From Caenibius sp. WL (GTDB lineage Bacteria > Pseudomonadota > Alphaproteobacteria > Sphingomonadales > Sphingomonadaceae): 64,000 nucleotides of DNA. The notes under the pieces are model-generated. The model had not been told where the DNA came from. It saw only the letters and a program-made list of their open reading frames with translations, and ran no database searches. The stretch is from NCBI RefSeq assembly GCF_019803445.1, contig NZ_CP081844.1:2306501-2370500 (forward strand). The letters run 5' to 3'. This document shows, piece after piece, positions 53,214 to 61,910 of the stretch. A program made the translations under genes and the position numbers. Position 1 is the first letter of the stretch. Each line of letters opens with the position of its first letter.

Positions 53214-55271
53214 TTATCCACCGCGCAGCAGCTGCACGCCCCAGTCCCGCTCGAACAGATAGAGCAGCAGACGCGCGGCCTCGCCACGGGGCGAATCCAG
53301 CCCGCCATCGCGTTCGATCAACAGACGCGCATCGTCGTGCGCCAGAGGCAACAGTTTCTGAATCTGCTCCAGCGACGCCACGCGGAACGGCGTATCTCCT
53401 GATTGTCGTGTGCCCAGCAATTCACCGCCACCGCGCAGGCGCAGGTCTTCTTCCGCCAGCCGGAAGCCGTCCTGCGTTTCCCGCATCAGTGCGAGACGTT
53501 CCTTGCCCGTTTCGGAAAGCTGTTCCCCGCGCAGCAGGAGGCAGACCGATTTCTCGCTCCCCCGCCCCACGCGGCCCCTGAGCTGGTGCAACTGGGCGAG
53601 GCCGAAACGTTCCGCCTGTTCTATCACCATCAGCGTGGCATTGGGCACATCGACCCCGACTTCGATCACCGTGGTCGCCACCAACAGCTTCGCCTCGCCC
53701 CGGGCGAATCGCTCCATGGCGTGATCCTTGGCTTCAGGGCGAAGCTGCCCATGGACCAGCACCACGGTGTCGCCGAAGTGTTCGCGCAAGGCCGCGTGGC
53801 GTGCCTCGGCCGCGGCGAGATCGTCCGTTTCGCTCTCGCGCACCATCGGGCAAACCCAGTACGCTTGCTGTCCCGTGGCGATATGCCGCTGAATAGCCGC
53901 CACCACATCCCCGAGACGCTCCTGCGCGATCACGCGCGTATCGATCGCCTGCCGCCCCGGAGGCAGTTCATCGAGCCGCGACACGTCCATCTCGCCATAT
54001 TGCGCCAGTGTGAGCGTGCGCGGTATCGGGGTCGCCGTCATCGCCAGACAATGCGGGGCGACTTTGCCTTTCTGCGCCAGCATCAGCCGCTGCCCCACGC
54101 CGAAGCGATGCTGCTCGTCGATCACCACCAGCGCGAGATTGCGATAGGCCACCGTGTCCTGGAAAATCGCATGTGTGCCGACCACCAGATCGATACTGCC
54201 GTCCAGCAAACCCATCAGAGTCGATTCGCGCGCCTTGCCCTTGTCGCGCCCGGTCAGAAGCGCCACGCGCACGCCGGTGGGTGCGGCCAGCTTGCGCAAT
54301 GTCTCGTAATGCTGCCGAGCGAGGATTTCCGTCGGCGCCAGCATGGCCGCCTGCGTCCCTGCCTCGACAGCGATCAGCATCGCTTCCAGCGCGACCACCG
54401 TCTTGCCCGCCCCGACATCGCCCTGAAGCAGACGGAGCATCGGCACGTCCTGCGCCAGATCGCCTTCGATCTCACGAATCGTCCGTCGCTGCGCCCCGGT
54501 CAGCGGGAATGGCAGGGCCAGCAGATCGCGCAGCCGACCATCGCCTATCAAGGCCTGCCCCCGCCGCGCGCGATTCGCGCTTTTGACCAGCATCAGCGCC
54601 AGCGAATTGGCCAGCAATTCATCATAGGCAAGACGATCGCGCTCGCCGGTATGCGTGTCGCGATGGGCCAGATGCAAAGCGTCGCGCCACGTGGGCCACT
54701 GCATTTTTCCGAAAAGACCGGGTTCGATCCATTCGGGCATTTCCGGCAGGCGTTCGAGCGCCTGTGCGGCGAGGCTGGCAATGCGCGGCTGCGTCAGTCC
54801 TTCCGCCAGCGGATAGACCGGCTCGTTGAGCTTACCCAATAGCGCGCTGCTATCCGCCTCCACATGGTCCGGATGCACAATCTGCAAGGCCTGCCCATAT
54901 TGATCGAGCCTGCCAGCGATCCAGCGCGTCTCCCCCACCGGCAGGAGCTTCCTGGCGCTATAGGAGGCACGGCCGAAATAGGTCAGCGTGCAAACATTGC
55001 CGCGCGCATCCTGCGTCAACACCCGGAAAGGCCCCCGCCCCGCCGAACTGCGCTGATCGGTGACGGTCAGCGCAACAACGATCTGTTCCCCCACGTCCGC
55101 TTCATCGAGATGCGCCACTGTCCGGCGCTGCACGAACCGGTCCGGCAAATGGTAGGCCAGATCCTTGACCCGCGTCAGCCCCAGCTTTTCCAGCGGCTTG
55201 CGCAATTTGGGCCCGACTCCCTCCAGGCTTTCCGCATCGACGAACAAGGGATTGAGGGTTTCCGGGCGCAT
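53214..55271 (-). CDS. recG: ATP-dependent DNA helicase RecG
   Basis: A 685-residue helicase. The N-terminal wedge/OB domain (PLFVDAESLEGVGPKLRKPL) is followed by the motor: Walker A LLQGDVGAGKTVVALEA, DEQH box VVIDEQHRFG, TATPIPRTL and QLRGRVGRGSEKSVCLL. RecG reverses stalled forks and processes branched recombination intermediates. It is divergent from sdhE, with about 140 bp between the starts. Confidence 0.97.
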   Translation of the reverse strand: MRPETLNPLFVDAESLEGVGPKLRKPLEKLGLTRVKDLAYHLPDRFVQRRTVAHLDEADVGEQIVVALTVTDQRSSAGRGPFRVLTQDARGNVCTLTYFGRASYSARKLLPVGETRWIAGRLDQYGQALQIVHPDHVEADSSALLGKLNEPVYPLAEGLTQPRIASLAAQALERLPEMPEWIEPGLFGKMQWPTWRDALHLAHRDTHTGERDRLAYDELLANSLALMLVKSANRARRGQALIGDGRLRDLLALPFPLTGAQRRTIREIEGDLAQDVPMLRLLQGDVGAGKTVVALEAMLIAVEAGTQAAMLAPTEILARQHYETLRKLAAPTGVRVALLTGRDKGKARESTLMGLLDGSIDLVVGTHAIFQDTVAYRNLALVVIDEQHRFGVGQRLMLAQKGKVAPHCLAMTATPIPRTLTLAQYGEMDVSRLDELPPGRQAIDTRVIAQERLGDVVAAIQRHIATGQQAYWVCPMVRESETDDLAAAEARHAALREHFGDTVVLVHGQLRPEAKDHAMERFARGEAKLLVATTVIEVGVDVPNATLMVIEQAERFGLAQLHQLRGRVGRGSEKSVCLLLRGEQLSETGKERLALMRETQDGFRLAEEDLRLRGGGELLGTRQSGDTPFRVASLEQIQKLLPLAHDDARLLIERDGGLDSPRGEAARLLLYLFERDWGVQLLRGG

Positions 55272-55410
55272 GACCGCACCATAGACGGCATGATGACAGG
55301 ACCGCCAGATATGAACCGCCGGATATCAGACGGCATCTGATCGCGCGCCACGAAACGGCGCATGGTCGCGGGGCTTGCCTGCAAGGCCGGTCTGGCTTAC
55401 CGGCGCAACG

Positions 55411-55680
55411 ATGTCCGACAACTCCGCTCGTCTCGCCCGCTGCAAGTTCCGCGCCTGGCATCGCGGTACACGCGAGGCCGACTATATGATCGGTGGATTC
55501 TTCGACCGGTATCACGCCACCTGGTCCGAAGCCGAACTCGCCTGGTTCGAAGCCTTGCTCGAAGAAGACGATGTCGATGTCATGGCCTGGGCGCTGCAAA
55601 CGCTGTCTGTGCCTGAAGAATTTCGCGGGCCGCAGATGGAACTGATGCAGCGGCTCGACTACGTCGAAATCAATCGCTGA
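55411..55680 (+). CDS. sdhE: Succinate dehydrogenase flavinylation factor SdhE
   Basis: An 89-residue protein of the SdhE/YgfY family. The conserved RGTREADYMIGGF (R-G-x-x-E motif) that contacts SdhA is present, followed by acidic helices (FEALLEEDDVDVMAWAL). It promotes covalent FAD attachment to succinate dehydrogenase. ATG 55411 is chosen over the longer frame. It lies between recG and mfd, a common arrangement in alphaproteobacteria. Confidence 0.93.
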   Translation: MSDNSARLARCKFRAWHRGTREADYMIGGFFDRYHATWSEAELAWFEALLEEDDVDVMAWALQTLSVPEEFRGPQMELMQRLDYVEINR

Positions 55681-55714
55681 GAAGGAGCGGACAACCGCTC
55701 ACCCTATCGTTCCC

Positions 55715-58700
55715 ATGGCCAATCTTCCCGCTCTCCTGCATGCCGAACAACCGCTGACTCTCGCGGCGGTGGCGCGCGGGGCGCAGCCGCTGCTCATGGC
55801 CGATCTCGCCCGCGCCGCCGGTGGCCCGGGAGGTAGCGGGCGTGCCGTATTCATTGCCCCCGACGATGCGGCGATGCGCGCAGTCAGCGAAGCTGCCGCC
55901 TACTTCGCCCCGGAACTGGAAATCCTCGAATTTCCGGCGTGGGATTGCCTTCCTTATGATCGCGCAAGCCCTGCCCTTTCCGTCAGTGCGCGGCGGCTCG
56001 CCGCACTCCATCGCCTGCAAATGCGCGGTGAACGCCCGCAGCTGCTTGTCACCACCATCAATGCCGTATTGCAGCGGGTGCTCACCCCATTCCGCATCCG
56101 GGAATCGGTGCGGGCGCTGAAGCCCGGTATCGAGATCGGCCGGGAAAGCCTGATCGCCCTGCTCCAGCGGCAGGGTTATTCACGTACCGACACGGTGGTG
56201 GATGCGGGCGAATATGCGGTACGCGGCTCCATCTTCGATATTTTCCCTTCCGGCCTCGATCAGGGATTGCGGCTCGACTTTTTTGGCGATGAACTGGAAT
56301 CGCTGCGCCTGTTCGATCCCAACACCCAGCGGACAACCGGCGTCTTGGAGGGGCACCTGCTGCTTCCCGCCAGCGAAGCCCTGATCGATGACGAATCGGT
56401 CAAGCGCTTCCGTGGACGGTATCGCGAACTGTTCGGGGCCGCCGCCACTGGCGATCCGCTCTATCAGGCGGTGAGCGACGGCCGCCGTCTCGCAGGCATG
56501 GAACACTGGCTGCCATTGTTCGAAGAGCGGCTGACCACGCTTTTCGATCACCTCGCCCCCGGCGATGTGATCGTGATGGACCAGTCGGCGGCGGGGGCAG
56601 CGGAAGAGCGTTTGTCGGACATTGCGGATTACCACGCCGCTCGCAGCAAGACGGCTGGGCAAGCGGCGGGCAGCTATCGCCCGCTCGATGTCGCAGCGCT
56701 TTATCTGCCGGACAGCGAATTCGCCGCCATCGTCAGCGCCTGGCCCGTGCACAAGGCGGACATCTTCGCCCAGCCAGAAAGCGCATCGGTCATCGATTTC
56801 GGCTTCTCCTCGTCTCGCGACTTTTCGCCCGAACGGGCACGCGGGGACAACGTCTATCAGGCGGCTGCGCTGCATTTCCGTGGATTGGCCGCGCAGGGCA
56901 GGAAGCCCTTGCTGGCAGCCTACTCCACCGGCAGCCGCGCCCGCCTCGCTTCGATCATCGGGGAAGCCGGGGCCGAAATGGCGCTGGCAGAAACCTGGCA
57001 GGAAGCGCTCGGGCTGTCGGCCAAGGGTAAGCCGGTTGCTGTCGTCCTCCCGCTGGAAACGGGTTTTGCCAACGACACAATCGAACTGGTCACCGAACAG
57101 GATATCCTTGGCGACCGGCTCGTCCGCCGCAAGAAGAAGCGCAAGGACAGCGATGCTTTCCTGGCAGAGCTTTCAGCCCTGCACCCGGGCGATCTCGTCG
57201 TTCATATGGAACACGGTATCGGGCGCTATGCCGGGCTGGAATCGATCCCCGTGGGCAAGAGCCCGCACGATTGCGTGATGCTGGAATATGCCGGTGGCGA
57301 CAAGCTCTACATTCCAGTCGAAAATATCGATGTGCTGTCCCGCTATGGCAGCGGTCATGAAGGGGTCCCGCTGGATAAGCTGGGCGGCGAAGCCTGGCAG
57401 CGCCGACGGGCGCGCCTCAAGGAACGCATCCGCGAAATCGCTCATGAACTGATGCGCACCGCCGCCGCCCGCGCGCTGCGGCACGCGCCAGCGCTGGTGC
57501 CGGACGATGCCGCGTTCAACCAGTTTGTCGATCGCTTCCCATGGTCCGAAACCGACGATCAGGAGCGCGCCATCACCGACGTGCTGGGCGATCTGTCCGA
57601 GGGTCGGCCCATGGACAGGCTGGTTTGCGGCGATGTCGGGTTCGGCAAGACCGAAGTGGCCCTGCGCGCCGCGTTCGTCGCGGCGATGAGCGGGCAACAG
57701 GTTGCCGTGATTGCCCCCACCACGCTTCTCGCGCGCCAGCACTTCGCCAATTTCTCCGAACGCTTCGCCGGTTTTCCGCTGAAAGTAGGTCGCCTGTCCC
57801 GCCTTGTCCCGGCGAAGGAAGCGGCGGACACCCGCGCCGGGCTGGCCGATGGCACGGTCGATGTGGTGATCGGCACGCATGCGTTGCTGTCGAAATCGGT
57901 TCAGTTCAAACGCCTGGGCCTGGTGATTGTCGACGAAGAGCAGCGCTTTGGCGTCAATCACAAGGAAAAGCTGAAGTCGTTGCGCACCGATGTGCATGTG
58001 CTGACGCTGACGGCAACCCCGATTCCCCGCACGTTGCAAATGGCCATGTCCGGCCTGCGCGAACTGTCGACCATTCAGACACCCCCGGTCGACCGGCTTG
58101 CCGTGCGCACTTATGTGATGGAATGGGATGACATGGTGATGCGCGAAGCCTTGCTGCGCGAACATCATCGCGGGGGCCAGAGCTTCCTGATCGTGCCGCG
58201 CATCGCCGACATTCCCGAAATCGAGGAATGGCTGCACAACACCATTCCCGAAATCAAATTCGTCACCGCGCATGGCCAGATGAGCCCGGGCGAAGTCGAA
58301 GAACGCATGAGCGCGTTCTACGAGCGAAAGTATGACGTGCTGCTTTCGACGACGATCGTCGAAAGCGGGCTCGATATCCCCTCGGCCAATACGATCATCG
58401 TCCACCGCGCGGACCGTTTCGGGCTTGCCCAGCTCTACCAGCTGCGCGGCCGCGTGGGGCGCTCCAAGCTGCGCGCTTATGCCTATCTGACGCATCCGCG
58501 CGATCAGGCTCTGAGCGAAGTCGCCGAAAAACGGCTCAAAGTGCTCGGCGATCTCGATACGCTCGGGGCGGGCTTCCAGCTTGCCAGCCACGATCTCGAT
58601 ATCCGCGGCGCGGGCAATCTCCTTGGCGACGAGCAATCGGGCCATATCCGCGAAGTCGGCTTCGAACTTTACCAATCGATGCTGGAAGACGCGATTCTCG

Positions 58701-59212
58701 CGGCAAAGGCGGGCGATATGGGGCTGGAACGTGAAACCGCCGGCCTGTCTCCCCAGATCACGGTGGATGCGCCGATCCAGATTCCGGAAGACTATGTCCC
58801 CGACCTTGCGGTGCGTATGGCGCTCTATCGCCGGTTGAACGATGCGAAGGACAAGGCCGAGATCGAAGCCCTGGCGGCAGAAATGATCGACCGTTTCGGC
58901 CCCTTGCCCGATTCAACCGCCAATCTGGTGAAGCTGATCGAAATCAAGCATCAGGCCATCGAAGCCCATATCGCCAAGATCGACGTGGGCGCGCGCGGCA
59001 CGCTGGTGAGCTTCCACAACGATATGTTCCCCGATCCCGCCGGGTTGATCGCCTATGTCGCACGGCTGAAGGACACGGCAAAGCTGCGCCCGGATATGAA
59101 GCTGGCGATCAATCGCGCCTGGGGCGATCCCCAAAGCCGCCTCAACGGTCTGTTCCAGTTGACCAAGGGACTGTCCGGCATCGTGCGCAAAATGGGGAAA
59201 GCCGCGAGCTAG
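55715..59212 (+). CDS. mfd: Transcription-repair coupling factor Mfd
   Basis: A 1165-residue protein. UvrB-like N-terminal domains (AWDCLPYDRASP), the RNA polymerase-interacting domain (LHPGDLVVHMEHGIGRYAGLE), and the RecG-like motor (VCGDVGFGKTEVALRAAF, VDEEQRFGVNHKEK, TATPIPRTLQMAMSG, QLRGRVGRSKLRAYAYL) are complete, with a C-terminal TRCF domain. It removes stalled RNA polymerase and recruits UvrA. Its stop overlaps the convergent EAL gene stop by four bases. Confidence 0.97.
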   Translation: MANLPALLHAEQPLTLAAVARGAQPLLMADLARAAGGPGGSGRAVFIAPDDAAMRAVSEAAAYFAPELEILEFPAWDCLPYDRASPALSVSARRLAALHRLQMRGERPQLLVTTINAVLQRVLTPFRIRESVRALKPGIEIGRESLIALLQRQGYSRTDTVVDAGEYAVRGSIFDIFPSGLDQGLRLDFFGDELESLRLFDPNTQRTTGVLEGHLLLPASEALIDDESVKRFRGRYRELFGAAATGDPLYQAVSDGRRLAGMEHWLPLFEERLTTLFDHLAPGDVIVMDQSAAGAAEERLSDIADYHAARSKTAGQAAGSYRPLDVAALYLPDSEFAAIVSAWPVHKADIFAQPESASVIDFGFSSSRDFSPERARGDNVYQAAALHFRGLAAQGRKPLLAAYSTGSRARLASIIGEAGAEMALAETWQEALGLSAKGKPVAVVLPLETGFANDTIELVTEQDILGDRLVRRKKKRKDSDAFLAELSALHPGDLVVHMEHGIGRYAGLESIPVGKSPHDCVMLEYAGGDKLYIPVENIDVLSRYGSGHEGVPLDKLGGEAWQRRRARLKERIREIAHELMRTAAARALRHAPALVPDDAAFNQFVDRFPWSETDDQERAITDVLGDLSEGRPMDRLVCGDVGFGKTEVALRAAFVAAMSGQQVAVIAPTTLLARQHFANFSERFAGFPLKVGRLSRLVPAKEAADTRAGLADGTVDVVIGTHALLSKSVQFKRLGLVIVDEEQRFGVNHKEKLKSLRTDVHVLTLTATPIPRTLQMAMSGLRELSTIQTPPVDRLAVRTYVMEWDDMVMREALLREHHRGGQSFLIVPRIADIPEIEEWLHNTIPEIKFVTAHGQMSPGEVEERMSAFYERKYDVLLSTTIVESGLDIPSANTIIVHRADRFGLAQLYQLRGRVGRSKLRAYAYLTHPRDQALSEVAEKRLKVLGDLDTLGAGFQLASHDLDIRGAGNLLGDEQSGHIREVGFELYQSMLEDAILAAKAGDMGLERETAGLSPQITVDAPIQIPEDYVPDLAVRMALYRRLNDAKDKAEIEALAAEMIDRFGPLPDSTANLVKLIEIKHQAIEAHIAKIDVGARGTLVSFHNDMFPDPAGLIAYVARLKDTAKLRPDMKLAINRAWGDPQSRLNGLFQLTKGLSGIVRKMGKAAS

Positions 59213-60549
59213 GGCCTGCTGCCCTGTTTTCTCCACAGCCCCGCGAAATCGCGGAATGCTTCCGCGCTGATCGGCCCGGCGCGCAAGAACCCCTGATAAT
59301 AATCGCAACCTTCGCGTGCGACCAGCTTGCGCTGGTCTTCGTTCTCGATTCCTTCCGCGATCACTTCCAGGTCGAGCGCTTTCGCCATGGCCAGGATACC
59401 GCGCAACACCGCGAGATCGCGCGGATCGTCGAGCACATCGTCGACCATGACACGATCGAGCTTGAGGTAATGCAGCGGCAGGAGCTTGAGATAGCGGAAA
59501 TTGCAGAACCCGGCGCCGAAATCGTCCAGTGCGATGCGCACACCTATGTCACGCAGATGCGTCAGCGCCACGGAGGAAAGTTCCAGATCGCTCACCAGTG
59601 ACTGCTCGGTGATTTCCAGCGTTAGGCGATCGGGGGAAAAGCCCGCTTCGACCACAGCCGCGGCAATATTGTTGGCGAAGGATGCCGCAGTCAGATCCGC
59701 CGGAGTGACGTTGAGCGACAGCCGCAATGGTTCCGGCCACCCCGCCGCACCCGCGAGCGCGCGCGTGGCAATATGGTGGGAAAGCTGCGCGACATGATCC
59801 GCCCGTTCGGCAATGGCGAACAGGGTGCCTGCTCCGATTCGTCCCAGTTCCGGATGTTGCCACCGCGCCAGAGCCTCGGCCCCGACCAGCCTGTCGTCAT
59901 CCGCTGCGAACTGGGGCTGATAGACGATGGCTATCTCATCCCGATCGAGTGCGCCCAGCAGATCGGCTTCGAGCTGGCGCACGCTGCGCCCGGCCAAAGT
60001 CAGATCGATATCGGCCCACAGCATCCTTCCCGCGACATCGCGTTGTACCCGCGCCAGCGTTTCGGCGAGGCGATCTATTGCACCGCTGCAATCCTCGTTC
60101 GGCACGACACGAATCAATGCCAGACGCGGCCACAGACGCACTGTGCCCCCGCCTGGAAGATTGACGATCGGCTTTGCGATCATTTCGGCCAACGCCTCCG
60201 CCAGCCATTGCCAGCGTTCGCGGCCGCAACCCTCCCTCGCGGCGAGCAGGAAATTGCTGCCCCCCAAGCGGGCGGCAACCCACTCACCGGTCAGTTCATC
60301 CTCGGCAAAGCGCTGCAGCCGCGAGGCGACTTCCACCAGCGCCGCGTCCCCCACCTGTTCACCATAGGCCAGATTGACGGTTTCAAAGCGCCGCAACCCC
60401 AGCATCAAGGCATAGACAGGGGCGCACCGCTCACCGGCTTGCGCGGCCTGCGCCCATCCCGAAAAGCGGGCATGTAGCGTCTCTTCGCTTGCAAGACCGG
60501 TCAGCGCGTCACGATCGGAAGACCAGGATTGAACATTGCTATCTCTCAT
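59209..60549 (-). CDS. c-di-GMP phosphodiesterase (EAL) with degenerate GGDEF
   Basis: A protein of about 446 residues. The GGDEF-like half (about 10-170; SDRDALTGLASEETLHARFS) has GGSNF in place of the catalytic GGDEF, so no cyclase activity is expected. The EAL half is intact: YQPQF, GAEALARWQHPELG, LNVTPADL, LEITEQSLV, DDFGAGFCNFRYLKLLP, LKLDRVMVDD and VIAEGIENEDQ. It should hydrolyse c-di-GMP. No signal or membrane segment. Start 60549 is uncertain; an in-frame ATG at 60627 adds 26 polar residues and neither has a good ribosome binding site. Confidence 0.88.
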   Translation of the reverse strand: MRDSNVQSWSSDRDALTGLASEETLHARFSGWAQAAQAGERCAPVYALMLGLRRFETVNLAYGEQVGDAALVEVASRLQRFAEDELTGEWVAARLGGSNFLLAAREGCGRERWQWLAEALAEMIAKPIVNLPGGGTVRLWPRLALIRVVPNEDCSGAIDRLAETLARVQRDVAGRMLWADIDLTLAGRSVRQLEADLLGALDRDEIAIVYQPQFAADDDRLVGAEALARWQHPELGRIGAGTLFAIAERADHVAQLSHHIATRALAGAAGWPEPLRLSLNVTPADLTAASFANNIAAAVVEAGFSPDRLTLEITEQSLVSDLELSSVALTHLRDIGVRIALDDFGAGFCNFRYLKLLPLHYLKLDRVMVDDVLDDPRDLAVLRGILAMAKALDLEVIAEGIENEDQRKLVAREGCDYYQGFLRAGPISAEAFRDFAGLWRKQGSRP

Positions 60550-60677
60550 CGCGGTTTCATAGCATGCCTGATTCCGGATTTCGCGCCCTTGCTGCTTCGC
60601 GCGTTGCCAATTTTTACCCCTGCTCATAGGGTTTACGGGGAGTGCGGGCCGCGGGCCTGCAGTGGGAGACATCGACC

Positions 60678-61466
60678 GTGACTTTCAGGCACGATTACAA
60701 GCATCTCGCGCTCGTCGCCTCTGAAGGCGCGCGGGCGCAGCGTGCGGCGCAGGAACTGGCCGATGCCGAAAACTGGGTGCCGATCGAAGAAGCGGATGCC
60801 GTGGTCGTTCTTGGCGGCGACGGCTTCATGCTGCACACCTTGCATCAGATGCTCGACAGCGGGCGGATGCTGCCCGCTTTCGGGATGAATCGCGGCACGG
60901 TGGGTTTCCTGATGAACCGCTTCGATACGTCATCGGATTTGCGCACCCGAATCAACATGTGCCGGTCTTTCAGCGTTTCCCCCCTGCTGATGGACGCCAC
61001 GACCCAAGACGGGCGGAGCCATACGTTCCGCGCGATCAACGAAGTGTCCTTGCTGCGCGAAACGCGCCAGACGGCCAAGATCGAAGTGACCGTCAACGGC
61101 AAGGTGAGAATCGAGGAACTGTTCTGTGACGGGATTCTTCTCGCCACCCCGGCAGGCTCCACCGCTTACAATCTTTCCGCCAACGGCCCGATTCTTCCGC
61201 TCGATTCGAAAATGCTGGCGCTCACGCCGATCAGCCCCTTTCGCCCCCGGCGGTGGCGCGGTGCGATTCTTCCCGATTTTTCGCAGATCGAATTGCATGT
61301 GCTTGAACCGGCCAAACGCCCGGTGGCGGTCGTCGCCGATCAGAAGGAACTGCGCGATATCGCCCATGTGCACCTGCGGATCGATCCCGAGACCACGCTG
61401 ACTCTGCTGTTCGATCCCGGGCACAGCCTCGACGAACGGATCGTGACAGAACAGTTCATCGCCTGA
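60678..61466 (+). CDS. nadK: NAD kinase
   Basis: A 262-residue kinase converting NAD to NADP. The diagnostic VVVLGGDGFMLHTLH (GGDG), GMNRGTVGFLMN and LLATPAGSTAYNLSANGPIL motifs are intact. A GTG at 60678 with GGGAGA seven bases upstream is the likely start; an ATG at 60642 would add twelve residues unlike the family. It is divergent from the EAL gene. Confidence 0.93.
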   Translation: MTFRHDYKHLALVASEGARAQRAAQELADAENWVPIEEADAVVVLGGDGFMLHTLHQMLDSGRMLPAFGMNRGTVGFLMNRFDTSSDLRTRINMCRSFSVSPLLMDATTQDGRSHTFRAINEVSLLRETRQTAKIEVTVNGKVRIEELFCDGILLATPAGSTAYNLSANGPILPLDSKMLALTPISPFRPRRWRGAILPDFSQIELHVLEPAKRPVAVVADQKELRDIAHVHLRIDPETTLTLLFDPGHSLDERIVTEQFIA

Positions 61467-61569
61467 TCCCGATAATTTTTGCGTTTTGGTAAAACAAAGT
61501 CCCGGACGGGGTTGCCAAAGCGAACGCCGCTGCATATAGGCGCGGCCTGCCCAGCGAAAGCGAGGCTGC

Positions 61570-61644
61570 TCCCCGATAGCTCAGCGGTAGAGCATTCGAC
61601 TGTTAATCGAATGGCCGTAGGTTCGAATCCTACTCGGGGAGCCA
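61570..61644 (+). tRNA. tRNA-Asn (anticodon GTT)
   Basis: A 75-base gene: acceptor stem TCCCCGA/TCGGGGA, D arm GCTCAGCGGTAGAGC, anticodon loop CTGTTAA (GTT), T arm GTAGGTTCGAATCCTAC and encoded CCA. Confidence 0.97.
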
Positions 61645-61653
61645 CTACCTTCT

Positions 61654-61682
61654 TGGGAAAAGACGGTTTTTCCGTTTTCCCA
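61654..61682 (+). terminator. Hairpin after tRNA-Asn
   Basis: TGGGAAAA (61654-61661) and CGG pair with CCG and TTTTCCCA (61675-61682) around a T-rich loop. It lies ten bases after the tRNA but has no T-run behind it, so termination strength is uncertain. Confidence 0.4.
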
Positions 61683-61803
61683 GCTTGAAACCCCTCCCCA
61701 AATTATAACGCTTTTCCGGTGACTGGCGGCGCTTTTTGTCTGCCTGACGCATCGGGCGCGACGCACCCTGCTGCCGTCTTCTCAAACGGTTCACGGTCGC
61801 TAG

Positions 61804-61842
61804 CAAAAAAGCTGCCATGCGGCATTCAAACCGCAGGCAGCC
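61804..61842 (-). terminator. Rho-independent terminator after secA
   Basis: On the minus strand GCTGCCTGCGG pairs with CCGCATGGCAGC (one mismatch) around an 8-nt loop, followed by TTTTTT. It lies about 70 bp after the secA stop. Confidence 0.85.
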
Positions 61843-61910
61843 TTTTACCGATGATCCGCGGCATGGAGGGCCAAACGGCCCCCATGCCATTCATCTTTTG
61901 CCCGAATCTG

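Noticed and set aside
59209-60549. An active diguanylate cyclase
   Set aside because: The catalytic motif reads GGSNF, so only the EAL half is expected to be active.
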